From NCBI RefSeq assembly GCF_003951285.1, contig NZ_RXFQ01000005.1, positions 349,967 through 413,966 of the forward strand: a stretch of 64,000 nt of DNA, read 5' to 3'. Origin of the DNA: Variovorax beijingensis. Lineage in GTDB: Bacteria; Pseudomonadota; Gammaproteobacteria; Burkholderiales; Burkholderiaceae_C. This document shows positions 16,798 to 27,857 of this stretch, piece after piece. The position numbers and the translations under genes were made by a program. A model generated the notes under the pieces. It saw only the letters and a list, made by a program, of their open reading frames with translations. It was not told where the DNA came from and searched no databases. Position 1 is the stretch's first letter; each line of letters begins with the position of its first letter.

Positions 16798-17570
16798 GCC
16801 TCGCCCATCGAGCCAACGCCTTCGGCGCCCGCCTGCGGCCGCTGTTCGGCATCGCCGCGCTGATCGGCCTCTGGGCCTTCGTGCATGCGACGCGCGCGGT
16901 CGACCCGGTGCTGCTGCCCTCGCCGCTCGAGGCGCTCGCGGCCTTCTGGAACGGCCTTGCGCACGGCACGCTGTGGGGCGACTTCTTCAAGACCATCGTG
17001 CGCACCGTCACCTCCTTCGGCCTTGCGCTCGTGATCGCGGTGCCGCTCGGCATCGTGCTGGGGTCGAACGAGAAGATCTACGAATCGATCGAGTTCGCGA
17101 TCGACTTCTTCCGCTCGACGCCGGCCTCGGCCATGTTCCCGCTGTTCCTGGTGCTGTTCGGCGTCGGCGAGGCCACCAAGATCGCGGTCGCGGCCTTCGG
17201 TGCGGCGCTGGCCATCCTGTTCAACGTCGCCTACGGCGTGATGAGCGCGCGCAAGCAGCGCCAGCTCGCAGCCAAGGTGATGGGCGCGCCGCGCTGGCGC
17301 GTGCTGACCGACGTGATCCTGCTCGAATCGATGCCGCAGGTGTTCGTCGGCATGCGCTCGGGCGTGTCGATCGCACTGGTGATCGTGATCGTGGCCGAGA
17401 TGTTCATCGGCTCCACCGATGGCCTCGGCCAGCGCATCATGAACGCCCAGACCATTTTCGACATGCCCGACATGTACGCCTCGATCTTCGCGGCGGGCCT
17501 GCTCGGCTACGTGATGAACCTCGTGTTCCTGGTGGCGGAGCGGCGCTTCGTGCACTGGGGCGGAAAGTAA
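16794..17570 (+). CDS. ABC transporter permease, NitT/TauT (SsuC-like)
   Basis: A 258-residue inner membrane permease with about six hydrophobic helices and the coupling-loop segment [20 protein letters not shown], where the EAA-type motif contacts the ATPase. It matches the BPD_transp_1 domain of SsuC/TauC-like permeases in length and order. Only one permease gene is present, so it should form a homodimer. ATG at 16794 overlaps the ATPase stop (ATGA), and its TAA stop shares one base with the next start (TAATG), continuing the unbroken coupling through the operon. Confidence 0.92.
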   Translation: MSLAHRANAFGARLRPLFGIAALIGLWAFVHATRAVDPVLLPSPLEALAAFWNGLAHGTLWGDFFKTIVRTVTSFGLALVIAVPLGIVLGSNEKIYESIEFAIDFFRSTPASAMFPLFLVLFGVGEATKIAVAAFGAALAILFNVAYGVMSARKQRQLAAKVMGAPRWRVLTDVILLESMPQVFVGMRSGVSIALVIVIVAEMFIGSTDGLGQRIMNAQTIFDMPDMYASIFAAGLLGYVMNLVFLVAERRFVHWGGK

Positions 17571-17968
17571 TGCAAGCCATGACCGTTTCCATGACCGACA
17601 TCAACCTGCCCGCCGTGCTCGCCGAAGTCGAGGCCGCGTTCGCCGAGTACGAGCGCGCGCTCGTCACCAACGACGTTCCGGTGCTCGACAGGCTGTTCTG
17701 GGATTCGCCGCACACGCTGCGCTACGGCGCCGGCGAGAATCTCTACGGCTACGACGCGATACGCGCGTTCCGCCAGGGCCGGCCTGCGGTCAACCTCGAG
17801 CGCGAGATCACCGCAAGGGCCATCACCACCTTCGGTCGGGACTTTGCGGTCGCGAACGTCGAGTTCAGGCGCGCGGGCAGCGAACGCACGGGCCGCCAGA
17901 GCCAGACCTGGGCGCGCCTGCCGGAGGGCTGGCGCGTGGTGTCGGCGCACGTGAGCCTGATGGGCTAG
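17570..17968 (+). CDS. DUF3225 protein, AtzH/HpxZ-like
   Basis: A 132-residue SnoaL/NTF2-like protein that resembles the DUF3225 family (ADIATEFAALHGALVANDVP-like start; here [41 protein letters not shown], residues about 18-60). Two members with known context are AtzH of the cyanuric acid pathway and HpxZ of the oxalurate/purine pathway. Both act on ureido-type intermediates. This is the last gene of the operon, sharing a base with the permease stop, and it converges directly on the following minus-strand gene. Starts at 17570, 17579 and 17591 are all possible. Its presence alongside a cyanuric acid hydrolase-family enzyme is the strongest hint that the operon handles a ring-opened ureide. 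Confidence 0.78.
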   Translation: MQAMTVSMTDINLPAVLAEVEAAFAEYERALVTNDVPVLDRLFWDSPHTLRYGAGENLYGYDAIRAFRQGRPAVNLEREITARAITTFGRDFAVANVEFRRAGSERTGRQSQTWARLPEGWRVVSAHVSLMG

Positions 17969-18487
17969 CTATTTCTTCGGCTGGCCCTTCATCATGTCGA
18001 CGACGTTCATCTTCATGCCGTTGCCCATGATCATGTCGCCGGGCTTCTGCCCGGCCTTGCACGGGCCGACCCACTTTGCCTCCATGACGAAGCTCCCGCT
18101 GGACTTGCCCATCATCGGCGGCTTGTAGGTCGAGCTGCTTTCCATCCGGTAGCTGGAACCGAAGTCGCCCGTGACCACCGCGTGGCTGGTGGCGGTGGTC
18201 GTGCCCATCTTGCACACGGAATCGATCACCAGCGTGCTGCCTTCCCTGCGTATCTCCTGCTTCGAGCAGGCGTCCTTGCCCATGCCCTGCCCCATGTCGC
18301 GCAGCGCCTGGTCGGTGGCGGCGTCGATGCATTGCTGGATGGTCTGCGCCGGCGCGCCGCTGGCGCTGTCTCCCATCTTCATCTCCCACAAGCCGGGCTT
18401 GCGCGCGGGATAGTCGATGGCCAGCGCGGGCAAGGCCGTGCTGCAGGCCAGCATGAAGAGGGCAATGGCGGATGGGCGAATCTTCAT
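17969..18487 (-). CDS. DUF3617 family secreted protein
   Basis: A 172-residue protein with a clear signal peptide (MKIRPSAIALFMLACS to ALPALA) followed by the DUF3617 pattern: DYPARKPGLWEMKM near the mature N-terminus, QQCIDAATD, KDACSKQEIRREGSTLVIDSVC (about residues 72-93) and repeated Met-rich stretches near the end. Four Cys residues could form two disulfides in the periplasm. The family's function is unknown. It abuts the DUF3225 gene stop to stop and is preceded by the PAP2 gene, also on the minus strand, with an 80-base gap. Confidence 0.85.
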   Translation of the reverse strand: MKIRPSAIALFMLACSTALPALAIDYPARKPGLWEMKMGDSASGAPAQTIQQCIDAATDQALRDMGQGMGKDACSKQEIRREGSTLVIDSVCKMGTTTATSHAVVTGDFGSSYRMESSSTYKPPMMGKSSGSFVMEAKWVGPCKAGQKPGDMIMGNGMKMNVVDMMKGQPKK

Positions 18488-18567
18488 GGCGGGCTCCGCG
18501 TTGGTTCGAAGAAAAGGATGCTCGGGTTCTACCGCGCGCGGCGCGCGGATGGAATAGCGCAATCGGC

Positions 18568-19275
18568 CTACGCCGGCCGTGCCTGCGCGGCGGCTGCCGC
18601 CGCCGCGGCCTTGCGGGGACGCGAGGCCAGCCCGAAGCCGATGCCCAGCGCCAGCCCGCCGAGCACGTCGACCAGCACGTGCTGGCGCACCGCCATCGTC
18701 GAATAGACGATGGCCACGGCCCACGCGATGTTGAGCGCGCGAGCCCACGCGGGCGCAGCCACCTCGCGCAGCTGCCGCGCAAGCACCACGCAGGCAAACA
18801 CCGAGAACGACACATGCAGCGACGGAAACGCGTTGCCGGCCGTATCGACAGTTTTCAGCAGATGCAAAGAGGTGCCCGGGCTGGTGTCGATGCTGAAGTT
18901 CGGGATGGCCGTGGGCACGAACCAGAACACCACGAGCGCGATGCCGGTCATGAAGGCGCAGCCCAGCGCAAAGCTCCAGAGTTCACGCCTGTCCTTGGCA
19001 AGGAACACCGGCAGCGCGATGTAGAGCCACAGCGATAGATAGACCGGCAGCAGCGCCGGCCAGAAGGCGATCAGCCGGTCGAACGCGGTGAGCGGCAGCG
19101 TCCAGGGCTGGCCGGCGTTCTTCATGATCCAGAAATACAGCGGGAAGAAACCCGCGGTCGCGACCGTGTTGCCGACCAGCTTCAGCGGCCAGAGCGCGCG
19201 GCACCGCCGGCCCAGTATGCGAAGCCAGGGCTGCGGACTCGAAGGCGGCGGATTCTCGAAAGAAGAAGATGTCAT
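18568..19275 (-). CDS. PAP2-superfamily membrane phosphatase
   Basis: A 235-residue membrane protein with about six hydrophobic segments. The PAP2 active-site pieces are visible late in the protein: NAFPSLHVSFSVFACVV (motif II, SxxHxxx) and STMAVRQHVLVDVLGG (motif III, with the His and Asp). These proteins remove phosphate or transfer head groups on lipids such as phosphatidate or undecaprenyl pyrophosphate, with the active site on the periplasmic face. Motif I (KxxxxxxRP) is not obvious, so it belongs to the variant Aur1/inositolphosphotransferase-like group. The C-terminus is Ala-rich. It lies 49 bases after the dehydrogenase gene and may be cotranscribed. Confidence 0.82.
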   Translation of the reverse strand: MTSSSFENPPPSSPQPWLRILGRRCRALWPLKLVGNTVATAGFFPLYFWIMKNAGQPWTLPLTAFDRLIAFWPALLPVYLSLWLYIALPVFLAKDRRELWSFALGCAFMTGIALVVFWFVPTAIPNFSIDTSPGTSLHLLKTVDTAGNAFPSLHVSFSVFACVVLARQLREVAAPAWARALNIAWAVAIVYSTMAVRQHVLVDVLGGLALGIGFGLASRPRKAAAAAAAAQARPA

Positions 19276-19324
19276 GAACGGCCGATGCGGTGCGCCTGGA
19301 ACCCGCGCAAGCGAGCCCGTGGCC

Positions 19325-20488
19325 CTACCAGGGCGTCCATTTTGATTCGCTTTGGGCCGAGGCCACCGTACGCTCGATGAAGCGCACGCCGCGCGCACCG
19401 TCTTCCACGCCCGGGTAGTCGGCCGCGATGGCATCGGCCGGCTGGCCCGCATTCCGCGCGCGGATGTCGGCCGCCACGCCGGCATAGATGTTGGCAAAGG
19501 CCTCGATGAAGCCTTCGGGATGGCCGGCAGGCAGGCGGCTGGCGCGCTGCGCGGCCTCGCACAGCCAGGGCGAGCCGCGCGTGAAGATCTGCTTCGGCCC
19601 GTCGTGCGGCAGGTGCGCCAGCTGGCTCGGCTGCTCCTGCCGCCATTCGAGCGTGCCGAGCGTGCCCGACACGCGCAGCCGCAGGTCGTTCTCCAGGCCC
19701 GTGTTGACCTGCGAGGCAATCAGCACGCCGCGCGCGCCGCCCTTGAAGCGCAGTAGCAGGCTGCCGTCGTCGTCGAGCATGCGGCCCGGCACCAGCGCGC
19801 TCAGGTCGGCGCACAGGCTCTCGATCTCCAGGCCGGTGACGCTGGCGACCAGGTTCTCGGCGTGCGAGCCGATGTCGCCGATGGCGCCGGCCGCGCCGCT
19901 CCTTGCGGGATCGGTGCGCCAGTCGGCCTGCTTGTTGCCGGCGCCTTCGAGCTGGCTCGCGAGCCAGCCCTGGTTGTATTCGACCACCACCTTGCGCAGT
20001 TCGCCGAGCTGGCCCGAGCGGACCATCTCGCGCGCCTGCCGCACCATCGGGTAGCCGGTGTAGTTGTAGGTCACGCCGAACAGCGTGCCCTGCTTCTTCA
20101 CGGCCGCGACCAGCGCGTCGGCCTGCGCGCGCGTGTGCACCAGTGGCTTGTCGCACACCACGTGGAAGCCCGCTTCCACGAAGGCCTGCGCGACCGGAAA
20201 GTGCACGTGGTTGGGCGTGACGATGGAGACGAAGTCGATGCGCTCCTCGGGCGGGCGCTTCAGCTCGTCGGCCAGCAGCGACTGCCAGTCGCCGTGGTTG
20301 CGGTCGTCGGCCAGGTGCAGGTCGCGCCCCGAGGCGCGCGCCTTCTCCGCGCTCGACGACAGCGCGCCGGCCACGAGCTCGATCTGCCCGTCGAGCGCCA
20401 TGGCGTTGCGGTGCACGGCGCCGATGAAGGCGTCGCGGCCGCCGCCGACCATGGCGCAGCGCAGCTTGCGGGAAGCGATCTCGGTCAC
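19325..20488 (-). CDS. Gfo/Idh/MocA family oxidoreductase
   Basis: A 387-residue NAD(P)-dependent sugar or polyol dehydrogenase. The Rossmann part starts [17 protein letters not shown] and includes [14 protein letters not shown] and the conserved [10 protein letters not shown] (EKP-like) segment; the Asp-His pair of the active site lies in [16 protein letters not shown]. It should oxidise the sugar or inositol-like compound brought in by the importer encoded just upstream. The start is GTG at 20488, one base after the receptor stop, so it depends on coupled translation. It is the last enzyme of the ROK-controlled operon. The substrate is not recognisable. Confidence 0.9.
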   Translation of the reverse strand: MTEIASRKLRCAMVGGGRDAFIGAVHRNAMALDGQIELVAGALSSSAEKARASGRDLHLADDRNHGDWQSLLADELKRPPEERIDFVSIVTPNHVHFPVAQAFVEAGFHVVCDKPLVHTRAQADALVAAVKKQGTLFGVTYNYTGYPMVRQAREMVRSGQLGELRKVVVEYNQGWLASQLEGAGNKQADWRTDPARSGAAGAIGDIGSHAENLVASVTGLEIESLCADLSALVPGRMLDDDGSLLLRFKGGARGVLIASQVNTGLENDLRLRVSGTLGTLEWRQEQPSQLAHLPHDGPKQIFTRGSPWLCEAAQRASRLPAGHPEGFIEAFANIYAGVAADIRARNAGQPADAIAADYPGVEDGARGVRFIERTVASAQSESKWTPW

Positions 20489-20489
20489 C

Positions 20490-21455
20490 TTAGAACGGCG
20501 AATTGGGGTGGTAGAAGTCCTTGGCGTTTTCCTTGGTGATCAGCACCGAAGGAATGATCGTCGTCGCGGGCAGCTTCTCGCCCTTCAGCCGCGCTTCGGC
20601 CGTGAGCTTGATCGCGTCGTAGATGAACTTGGGCGAGTAGCTCACGTCGGCGCCGATGCGCTTGTCCTTGCCGTCCATGATGGTCTTGACCATGCCCTTG
20701 GCGCCCGCGCCGCCGAAGACGATCTTGATGTCGTCGCGCTTGGCCTGCTCGATGGCCTTGAGCACGCCCACGGCCATGTCGTCGTCGGCGGCCCAGATGG
20801 CGTCGATGTTCTTGAAGCGCGTGAGGTAGTCCTGCGTGACCTTGAAGGCGTCGTCGCGGTTCCAGTTGGCGTACTTGGCGTCGAGCAGCTTGATGTCGGG
20901 ATGGTTCTTGAGCACCGCGTTGAAGGCGTCCATGCGCTCGTTGTCCAGCGTGGTGGCAATGCCGCGCAGCGCCACCACGTTGCCCTTGCCGCCGAGCTGC
21001 TTGGCGATGTACTCGGCCGGAATGCGGCCGAAGGCGGTGTTGTCGCCGGCCACATAGGCATCCTGCGCGCTGGTGTCGGTGAGGCCGCGGTCGACCACGG
21101 TCACGTAGGCGCCCTTGGCCTTGACCTGCGCCACCGGCTTGGTCAGCGCGGCCGATTCGAACGGAAACACCACGAGCGCATTGATCTTGGTGACCGTCGA
21201 CAGGTCTTGCAGCTGGTTCGCCTGCTCGGGCGCATTGGCCGCGGTCTTGATCGTGATCTTCAGGTCCTTGTGTTCCTTCTCCAGGTCCTTCTTCGCCTGG
21301 TTGGCCCAGTAGTTGATGCCGCCCATGAAGCTGTGCGTGGCCGCCGGAATCGAAACGCCGAGGTTCACTTTCTCGGCGGCGAGTGCGGGCAGGCTCGCGA
21401 GCGCCGCGGCCGCCACGGCCGTGAGTGCGATGCGGCGTGTGAGGAAGCTTGTCAT
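20490..21455 (-). CDS. Sugar ABC transporter substrate-binding protein
   Basis: A 321-residue periplasmic receptor of the ribose/galactose (Peripla_BP_4) type. The signal peptide ends near [11 protein letters not shown]. The mature protein begins [17 protein letters not shown] and has the hinge-region pattern [14 protein letters not shown] and the second-domain [14 protein letters not shown]. It delivers a sugar or polyol to the ATPase and permease encoded immediately upstream. It is 55 bases downstream of the permease gene, a gap that may allow extra expression of the receptor, as is common for binding proteins. Confidence 0.93.
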   Translation of the reverse strand: MTSFLTRRIALTAVAAAALASLPALAAEKVNLGVSIPAATHSFMGGINYWANQAKKDLEKEHKDLKITIKTAANAPEQANQLQDLSTVTKINALVVFPFESAALTKPVAQVKAKGAYVTVVDRGLTDTSAQDAYVAGDNTAFGRIPAEYIAKQLGGKGNVVALRGIATTLDNERMDAFNAVLKNHPDIKLLDAKYANWNRDDAFKVTQDYLTRFKNIDAIWAADDDMAVGVLKAIEQAKRDDIKIVFGGAGAKGMVKTIMDGKDKRIGADVSYSPKFIYDAIKLTAEARLKGEKLPATTIIPSVLITKENAKDFYHPNSPF

Positions 21456-21510
21456 GCTGGATGTCTCCTTGTGGTTGATGAGTGATGAAAAGGAACGGAA
21501 CGCGAATGCG

Positions 21511-22536
21511 CTAGCGGCGCCCTCTTTGCAGGAACGCGACGATGATGATCACGAAGCCCTGCACCGCGGCGTTGAGGTACACGCTGATGATGCTGGTGAG
21601 GTTCAGGATGTTGCTGATGACCGAGAGCAGGATGGCGCCCACCACGGTGCCCGTGATGCTGCCCGCGCCGCCCTTGAGCGCGGTGCCGCCGACGATCACC
21701 GCGGCAATCGCCTCGAGCTCCCACAGCAGGCCCGTGGTCGGCGAGGCCGATCCGAGGCGCGGCACGTACAGCAGCGTGGCAATGCCCACGCACACGCCCA
21801 GCAGCACGTAGGTGAGGATCTTCACGCGGTCCACGTCCACCGCCGCATAGCGCGCGACCTGTTCGTTGGAGCCGATGGCCTGCACATAGCGCCCGTAGGC
21901 CGTGCGGTTCAATATGACGCCGCCGATGATCGCGACGATCACGAACACCCACACCGGCACCGGAATGCCCGCGAGGCTTGCGTAGTACACCGGCGCATAG
22001 AGGTCCGACAGGTCGTTGTCGAGCGTGAGCGCGCCGCCGTCGGCAAAGTACGTGAGGTACGCGCGGAAGATGCCGAGCGTGCCCAGCGTGACGATGAAGG
22101 GCTCGATGCGCCCCTTGGTGATCAGCAGGCCGTGCGCCAGGCCGAACAGCGCACCCAGCACCACCGCGAGCACCGCGCCCATCACCACCGCCATCAATGG
22201 CGAGCCCGAGGCGGGACCGGCCCAGTTGATGAACATGATCACGCTGCCCGCGATGAGCGCCGCCATCGAGCCCACCGACAGGTCGATGCCGCCGGAGATG
22301 ATCACGAAGCACATGCCCACCGCGATGATGCCGATGAAGGCCGTGCGCGTGAGCACGTTCATCGCGTTGTCCACGGTCGCGAAGTCGCTGTTGAGCAGCG
22401 TGCCTCCGATGCACAGCAGCACCAGGCCGATGACCGGGCCGAGCCCGTGCAGGTGCTCGGTCCAGCGCGGCTTGCCCTCGCTGCGGTGTTGCGCGGCTTC
22501 AGGCTGCGGCATGGATGTCTGCTGTTCCGGTGGCAT
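21511..22536 (-). CDS. Sugar ABC transporter permease (RbsC-like)
   Basis: A 341-residue inner membrane permease of the BPD_transp_2 family. It has about ten hydrophobic segments and the typical [20 protein letters not shown] pattern (about residues 84-103), then [25 protein letters not shown] sequence near residue 265 and a short C-terminus FLQRGRR. It forms the channel for the sugar delivered by the receptor. The 5' end overlaps the ATPase gene by 38 bases, so translation of the two is linked. Confidence 0.94.
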   Translation of the reverse strand: MPPEQQTSMPQPEAAQHRSEGKPRWTEHLHGLGPVIGLVLLCIGGTLLNSDFATVDNAMNVLTRTAFIGIIAVGMCFVIISGGIDLSVGSMAALIAGSVIMFINWAGPASGSPLMAVVMGAVLAVVLGALFGLAHGLLITKGRIEPFIVTLGTLGIFRAYLTYFADGGALTLDNDLSDLYAPVYYASLAGIPVPVWVFVIVAIIGGVILNRTAYGRYVQAIGSNEQVARYAAVDVDRVKILTYVLLGVCVGIATLLYVPRLGSASPTTGLLWELEAIAAVIVGGTALKGGAGSITGTVVGAILLSVISNILNLTSIISVYLNAAVQGFVIIIVAFLQRGRR

Positions 22537-24037
22537 GAGCGATGAGCTCCTCTTCAGTCAAGTGGTCTGCGTCGAGCGTGGCAACAAGGCGGCCCGCGCG
22601 CATCACCGCCACGCGGTGGCACAGTCCGATGAGTTCCATCAGCTCCGACGAGATGACGATCACCGCGAGCCCTTCGCGCGCGAGTCGCTGGATCAGAAAG
22701 TAGATATCGCGCTTGGCGCCGATGTCGACGCCGCGCGTGGGCTCGTCGAGCACCACCACCTTCGGTTTCGGCTGCAGCACCTTGGCGAGCGCGAGCTTCT
22801 GCTGGTTGCCGCCAGAGAGCGACGAGGCGCGCACGTCGAGCGAGCCGGTGCGGATGCCGTAGTCCTTCACCGCCTCGGCCAGCGCGCCGCGTTCGGCGTC
22901 GGGCTGCAGCCAGGGCCGCGCATAGCGTTCGAGCGCCATCAGCGTGAGGTTCTGGCGCAGGCCGAAGTTCACGTGCAGGCCCTTGCCCTTGCGGTCCTCG
23001 CTCAGGTAGGTGAGCCCGTGTCTGGCGGCATCGCGCGGATCGCGCCAGCCCTTGTGGTGCGGCACGGGCTTGCCGAGCATCTCGACCTCGCCGCTCGCGG
23101 GCCTGAGGCCCAGCAGGCCTTCGAACAGCTCGGTGCGGCCCGCGCCGACCAGGCCCGCGAAGCCGAGGATCTCGCCGGGGCGCACCTCGAAGCTCGCGTC
23201 CTGCGCCCAGCCGGGCACGCTGAAGTTGCGCACGCGCATGGCGGGCGCATCGGCGGCCACCACCAGGTCGCGCGGCGGATACAGGTCGGCCAGCTCGCGG
23301 CCCACCATGAGGTTGGCCATCTGGTGGCGCGTGACCTCGGGCGTGGGCGCACGCGCCACGAAGCGGCCGTCGCGCATCACGATCACCTCGTCGGTCACCT
23401 GCTCCACTTCGTCGAGCTTGTGCGAGATGTAGACGATGGTCACGCCATCGGCGCGCAGCTGCGCGATGAGCTTGAAGAGGCGCTCGGTTTCGCCCGGGGT
23501 CAGCGTGGCGGTCGGCTCGTCCATGACCAGCAAACGTGCGCGGCGTGCAATGGCCTTGGCGATCTCGACGAGCTGCTTCTCGGCCACGATGAGCCTTCGC
23601 ACCTTGGTGCGCGGATCGACCTGCAGGCCGACGGCGGCAAGGGCTGCCGCGGCGTCGCGCTCCATCGACGCATCGTCGAGCAGCCAGCCCCTCTTCTTTT
23701 CATGGCCGAGGAAGATGTTCTGCGCCACGCTCAGGTCTTCGGCGAGGTTGAACTCCTGGTGGATCAGCACGATGCCCAGCGCCTCGGCGTCGCGCGAGCT
23801 CGCGAACTGCTGCGGCTGGCCGTTGATGCGCAGCGTGCCGCCGGTGAGCGGCTCGTAGCCCGACAGGATCTTCATCAGCGTGGACTTGCCCGCGCCGTTC
23901 TCGCCGAGGAGGCCATACACGCGTCCCGGCGCCAGCGCGAAGCTCACGCCGTGCAGCACCTGCACCGGACCGAAGGCCTTCACCACGCCGTCGAATTCGA
24001 CCGCGACGCTTCCCTTGCTTTCTGCTTCTGCCGTCAT
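22499..24037 (-). CDS. Sugar ABC transporter ATPase with two nucleotide-binding domains
   Basis: A 512-residue RbsA/XylG-type ATPase with two ABC domains in tandem. The first has Walker [13 protein letters not shown], an atypical signature region [13 protein letters not shown], and Walker [12 protein letters not shown]. The second has a degenerate P-loop [12 protein letters not shown], signature [14 protein letters not shown] and Walker [13 protein letters not shown]. This is the usual asymmetry of the family. The start at 24037 overlaps the stop of the ROK gene by four bases (ATGA), so regulator and transporter are cotranscribed. Confidence 0.95.
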   Translation of the reverse strand: MTAEAESKGSVAVEFDGVVKAFGPVQVLHGVSFALAPGRVYGLLGENGAGKSTLMKILSGYEPLTGGTLRINGQPQQFASSRDAEALGIVLIHQEFNLAEDLSVAQNIFLGHEKKRGWLLDDASMERDAAAALAAVGLQVDPRTKVRRLIVAEKQLVEIAKAIARRARLLVMDEPTATLTPGETERLFKLIAQLRADGVTIVYISHKLDEVEQVTDEVIVMRDGRFVARAPTPEVTRHQMANLMVGRELADLYPPRDLVVAADAPAMRVRNFSVPGWAQDASFEVRPGEILGFAGLVGAGRTELFEGLLGLRPASGEVEMLGKPVPHHKGWRDPRDAARHGLTYLSEDRKGKGLHVNFGLRQNLTLMALERYARPWLQPDAERGALAEAVKDYGIRTGSLDVRASSLSGGNQQKLALAKVLQPKPKVVVLDEPTRGVDIGAKRDIYFLIQRLAREGLAVIVISSELMELIGLCHRVAVMRAGRLVATLDADHLTEEELIAHATGTADIHAAA

Positions 24038-25236
24038 GGCGCCACTCCGCGGACCTTCAGTGTTTCGTGCATCGCGAGCACGCCGGCCCCCACCAGGCCG
24101 CCCTGCACGCCCAGCGGCGTGTACTGGATTTCCAGGTGCCGCGTCGAAAGCGCGAGCGAGCGCTGGTACACGCTCTGCCGCACCGCCGCCAGGAACAGCG
24201 GCCCGATGCGCGTGATGCCGCCGCCGATGAACACATGCGACGGATTGAAGAAGTTCACCACCGACGCCAGCATCTGGCCGATGAGGTTGCCGGCGCGCTG
24301 GATGATGCCGTTGGCCGCCGTGTCGCCGGCGCGGCTCGCCTGGCCCACGTCGACGGCCTCGATGCGCCCGTGCACGCGCAGGCACTCGGCCAGCATGGCG
24401 CTTTCGCCGGCCTCGGCCGCCTGCACGGCCATGCGCGTGATGGCCGGCCCCGCGGCCATGGCTTCGACGCAGCCGACGTTGCCGCAATGGCAGCGCGGCC
24501 CGTCCTGGTCGACGCAGATGTGGCCCACGTCGCCGGCCGACCCGGCCGCGCCGCGATAGACCTCGCCGTGGCAGACGATGCCGCAGCCGATGCCGGTGCC
24601 GATCTTGATCACGAGGAAGTTGTTGAGCGAGCGCTTCAGCCGCCAGAGTTCGCCGAGCGCCATCAGGTTCACGTCGTTGTCGACGAAGACGGGCGCCGCG
24701 TAGTCCTCGCGCAGGTAGTCGCGGATCGAGAAACTGTCCCAGGCCGGCATCAGCGGCGGATTCACAAGCTGGCCGATCTCGAAGTTGACGGGGCCCGGCA
24801 CGCCGATGCCGATGCCCAGCACGTCCTTCGCGCCGTGGCCGCAGCGCGCGAGCAGCTCGCGCATCAGCACGCGCACCCGCGCCAGCACCACGGCCGGGCC
24901 TTCGCGCACGTCGGCGGGCTCGTCGTGCTGCGCGAGCACCGTGAGGTCGGGGCGCAGCACCGCGACGTCGAGGCTGGTGGCGCCGATGTCGATGCCCACG
25001 AGCACGCCGAGGCCGGCATGCAGCTGCAGGTTTTCGGCGCGGCGCCCACCCGAGGAACGCTGCAGGCCCGCTTCGGCCAGCAGGCCCTGCTCGACCAGGC
25101 CAGCGATCAGCGCATTGGCCTTGCTCTTGGAAAAGCCGAGCTGCTCGGCCATGGCATGGCGCGAGCCGCCGGCCGACCAGAAGGTGGTCTCCAGCAACCG
25201 CATCTCGTCCGCAGTGATGCCACTCCAGGGTGCCAC
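24034..25236 (-). CDS. ROK-family transcriptional regulator
   Basis: A 400-residue ROK repressor. The N-terminal helix-turn-helix is near residues 15-60 (SRHAMAEQLGFSKSKANALI), followed by the sugar-kinase-like fold with GIDIGATSLDVAV and the zinc motif CHCGNVGCVEAMAAG. ROK regulators of this layout (NagC/XylR-like) bind a sugar or sugar phosphate and leave the operator. I chose the GTG at 25236 because GGAGA lies eight to nine bases before it and it starts just ahead of the DNA-binding region; an ATG at 25347 would add 37 unlikely residues. It is the first gene of the operon ROK-ATPase-permease-receptor-dehydrogenase, which it likely controls. Confidence 0.88.
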   Translation of the reverse strand: MAPWSGITADEMRLLETTFWSAGGSRHAMAEQLGFSKSKANALIAGLVEQGLLAEAGLQRSSGGRRAENLQLHAGLGVLVGIDIGATSLDVAVLRPDLTVLAQHDEPADVREGPAVVLARVRVLMRELLARCGHGAKDVLGIGIGVPGPVNFEIGQLVNPPLMPAWDSFSIRDYLREDYAAPVFVDNDVNLMALGELWRLKRSLNNFLVIKIGTGIGCGIVCHGEVYRGAAGSAGDVGHICVDQDGPRCHCGNVGCVEAMAAGPAITRMAVQAAEAGESAMLAECLRVHGRIEAVDVGQASRAGDTAANGIIQRAGNLIGQMLASVVNFFNPSHVFIGGGITRIGPLFLAAVRQSVYQRSLALSTRHLEIQYTPLGVQGGLVGAGVLAMHETLKVRGVAP

Positions 25237-25392
25237 GCGCTTTGTCTCCAGATATTCTTTTGGCCGCCGGCTGCAGCCGCTGCAGTCCGGGGCGAAGGCG
25301 AATACTAGGGGCGCAGCTTCAGCCGGACAAGGCCGAACTTCGACCATGTTCAGACCAAAGCCAGGCGTTTTGCAGGAGCGCCGAGCGCAAAA

Positions 25393-25412
25393 AAGCCGCC
25401 CGGAGGCGGCTT
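25393..25412 (-). terminator. Rho-independent terminator of the atp operon
   Basis: AAGCCGCC-CGGA-GGCGGCTT forms an eight-pair stem with a four-base loop. Read on the minus strand it is followed by a run of six T residues (the A run at 25389-25394). It lies 30 bases after the atpC stop. Confidence 0.85.
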
Positions 25413-25441
25413 CTTCGTGATGCGCTTTTCTTCGCTCTTGC

Positions 25442-25861
25442 TTACTTCTTCTGGCGGTACTTGCGCAGCGCAGCGATCTGCGCAGCCATCACGGCCAGTT
25501 CCGACTGCGCCATCGCGATGTCGATGTCGCTCTTGGCGTTCTTGAGCGCTTCCTCGGCGGCCGCCTTGGCCTGGTTGGCCTTCTCGTCGTCGAGGTCCTT
25601 GCCGCGGATGGCGGTGTCGGACAGCACGGTGACGGCGTTGGGCTGCACTTCGAGAATGCCGCCGGCCACGAAGACGAACTCCTCGCCGCCGTCGGCCGTT
25701 TCGATGCGCACGGCGCCCGGGCGGATGCGCGTGATCAGCGGCGTGTGGCGCGGATAGATGCCGAGCTCACCGGCTTCACCGGGCAGCGCGACGAACCTGG
25801 CTTCGCCCGAGAAGATCGACTCTTCCGCGCTGACCACGTCCACATGAATGGTGCCTGCCAT
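25442..25861 (-). CDS. atpC: ATP synthase F1 subunit epsilon
   Basis: A 139-residue epsilon subunit. It opens with [17 protein letters not shown] and the beta-sandwich continues through [20 protein letters not shown]; the C-terminal part is the two-helix hairpin seen in bacterial epsilon subunits, ending LRKYRQKK. It forms part of the central rotor stalk and can inhibit ATP hydrolysis. It is the last gene of the operon, 12 bases after atpD, and is followed at once by a strong terminator. Confidence 0.97.
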   Translation of the reverse strand: MAGTIHVDVVSAEESIFSGEARFVALPGEAGELGIYPRHTPLITRIRPGAVRIETADGGEEFVFVAGGILEVQPNAVTVLSDTAIRGKDLDDEKANQAKAAAEEALKNAKSDIDIAMAQSELAVMAAQIAALRKYRQKK

Positions 25862-25873
25862 GGTGATTCCTTG

Positions 25874-27292
<1,419 letters not shown>

Positions 27293-27399
27293 TCAATAAT
27301 GTTGCGACAGGTTCTTGCAGAAGCGTCCTTGTGCCATCGCGGGCCGCTTTTGCAAGAATGCCGGACGGGCCGGCACCCTTGAATTTCAAATACTTCCGT

Positions 27400-27771
27400 T
27401 CAGCACTTCAGGGCCGCGGCTTGTGCGGCGAAGGCGTCGCTGGCGGCCTTGCAGGCTTGGCCCAGCGCAGCCTTGTCGGTGCCCATCGAAGCCCAGGCCG
27501 CCTTGGTCTGCTCCACGCTTGCCTTCATCGCATCGGCGGCGGCACCGCTTTGCGACGACACGCACGCCTGAGCCTTCGCCAGGTAGTCGTTGCACTCTTG
27601 CGGCAGATCCGCGGCCGATGCCGTGGGAGCGGCTGCGGCCGGTGCGGCAGGAGCAGCAGGCGCTGCGGGAGCGGGAGCAGCGGCAGGTGCCGGTGCGACA
27701 GGCGCCTCTTCCGTCTTGGAGCAGGCGGTCAGAGCGGCAGCCACGGCCACCAGAACGAGAAGTTTCTTCAT
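27400..27771 (-). CDS. Small lipoprotein inserted between atpG and atpD
   Basis: A 123-residue predicted lipoprotein. The signal peptide MKKLLVLVAVAAALTACS has a lipobox at TAC. It is followed by a Pro/Ala-rich linker of about 35 residues and a compact C-terminal domain with two pairs of Cys (ECNDYLAKAQACV and ACKAASDAFAAQAAALKC), suggesting two disulfides in the periplasm. It resembles small DUF5339-type lipoproteins, though I hold that lightly. It lies on the operon strand, 86 bases after atpG and 125 bases before atpD. A run of six T residues follows a GGCC-rich segment just after atpG, which might weaken transcription into it. No link to ATP synthase is known to me. Confidence 0.8.
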   Translation of the reverse strand: MKKLLVLVAVAAALTACSKTEEAPVAPAPAAAPAPAAPAAPAAPAAAAPTASAADLPQECNDYLAKAQACVSSQSGAAADAMKASVEQTKAAWASMGTDKAALGQACKAASDAFAAQAAALKC

Positions 27772-27857
27772 TGTTCAGAATCCCCTAAAAAAGGCCTTCG
27801 GTCATCGGGCCGCGTTGCGTGCCCCGAACGGCAATGTGGCCCGATACATCGCCTCGA

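Noticed and set aside
1..17968. The cysteine hydrolase at 276-950 as part of the same pathway as the ring-opening hydrolase operon
   Set aside because: They are 11 kb apart, with unrelated genes on both strands between them, and have different importers. A shared pathway is possible but not supported here.
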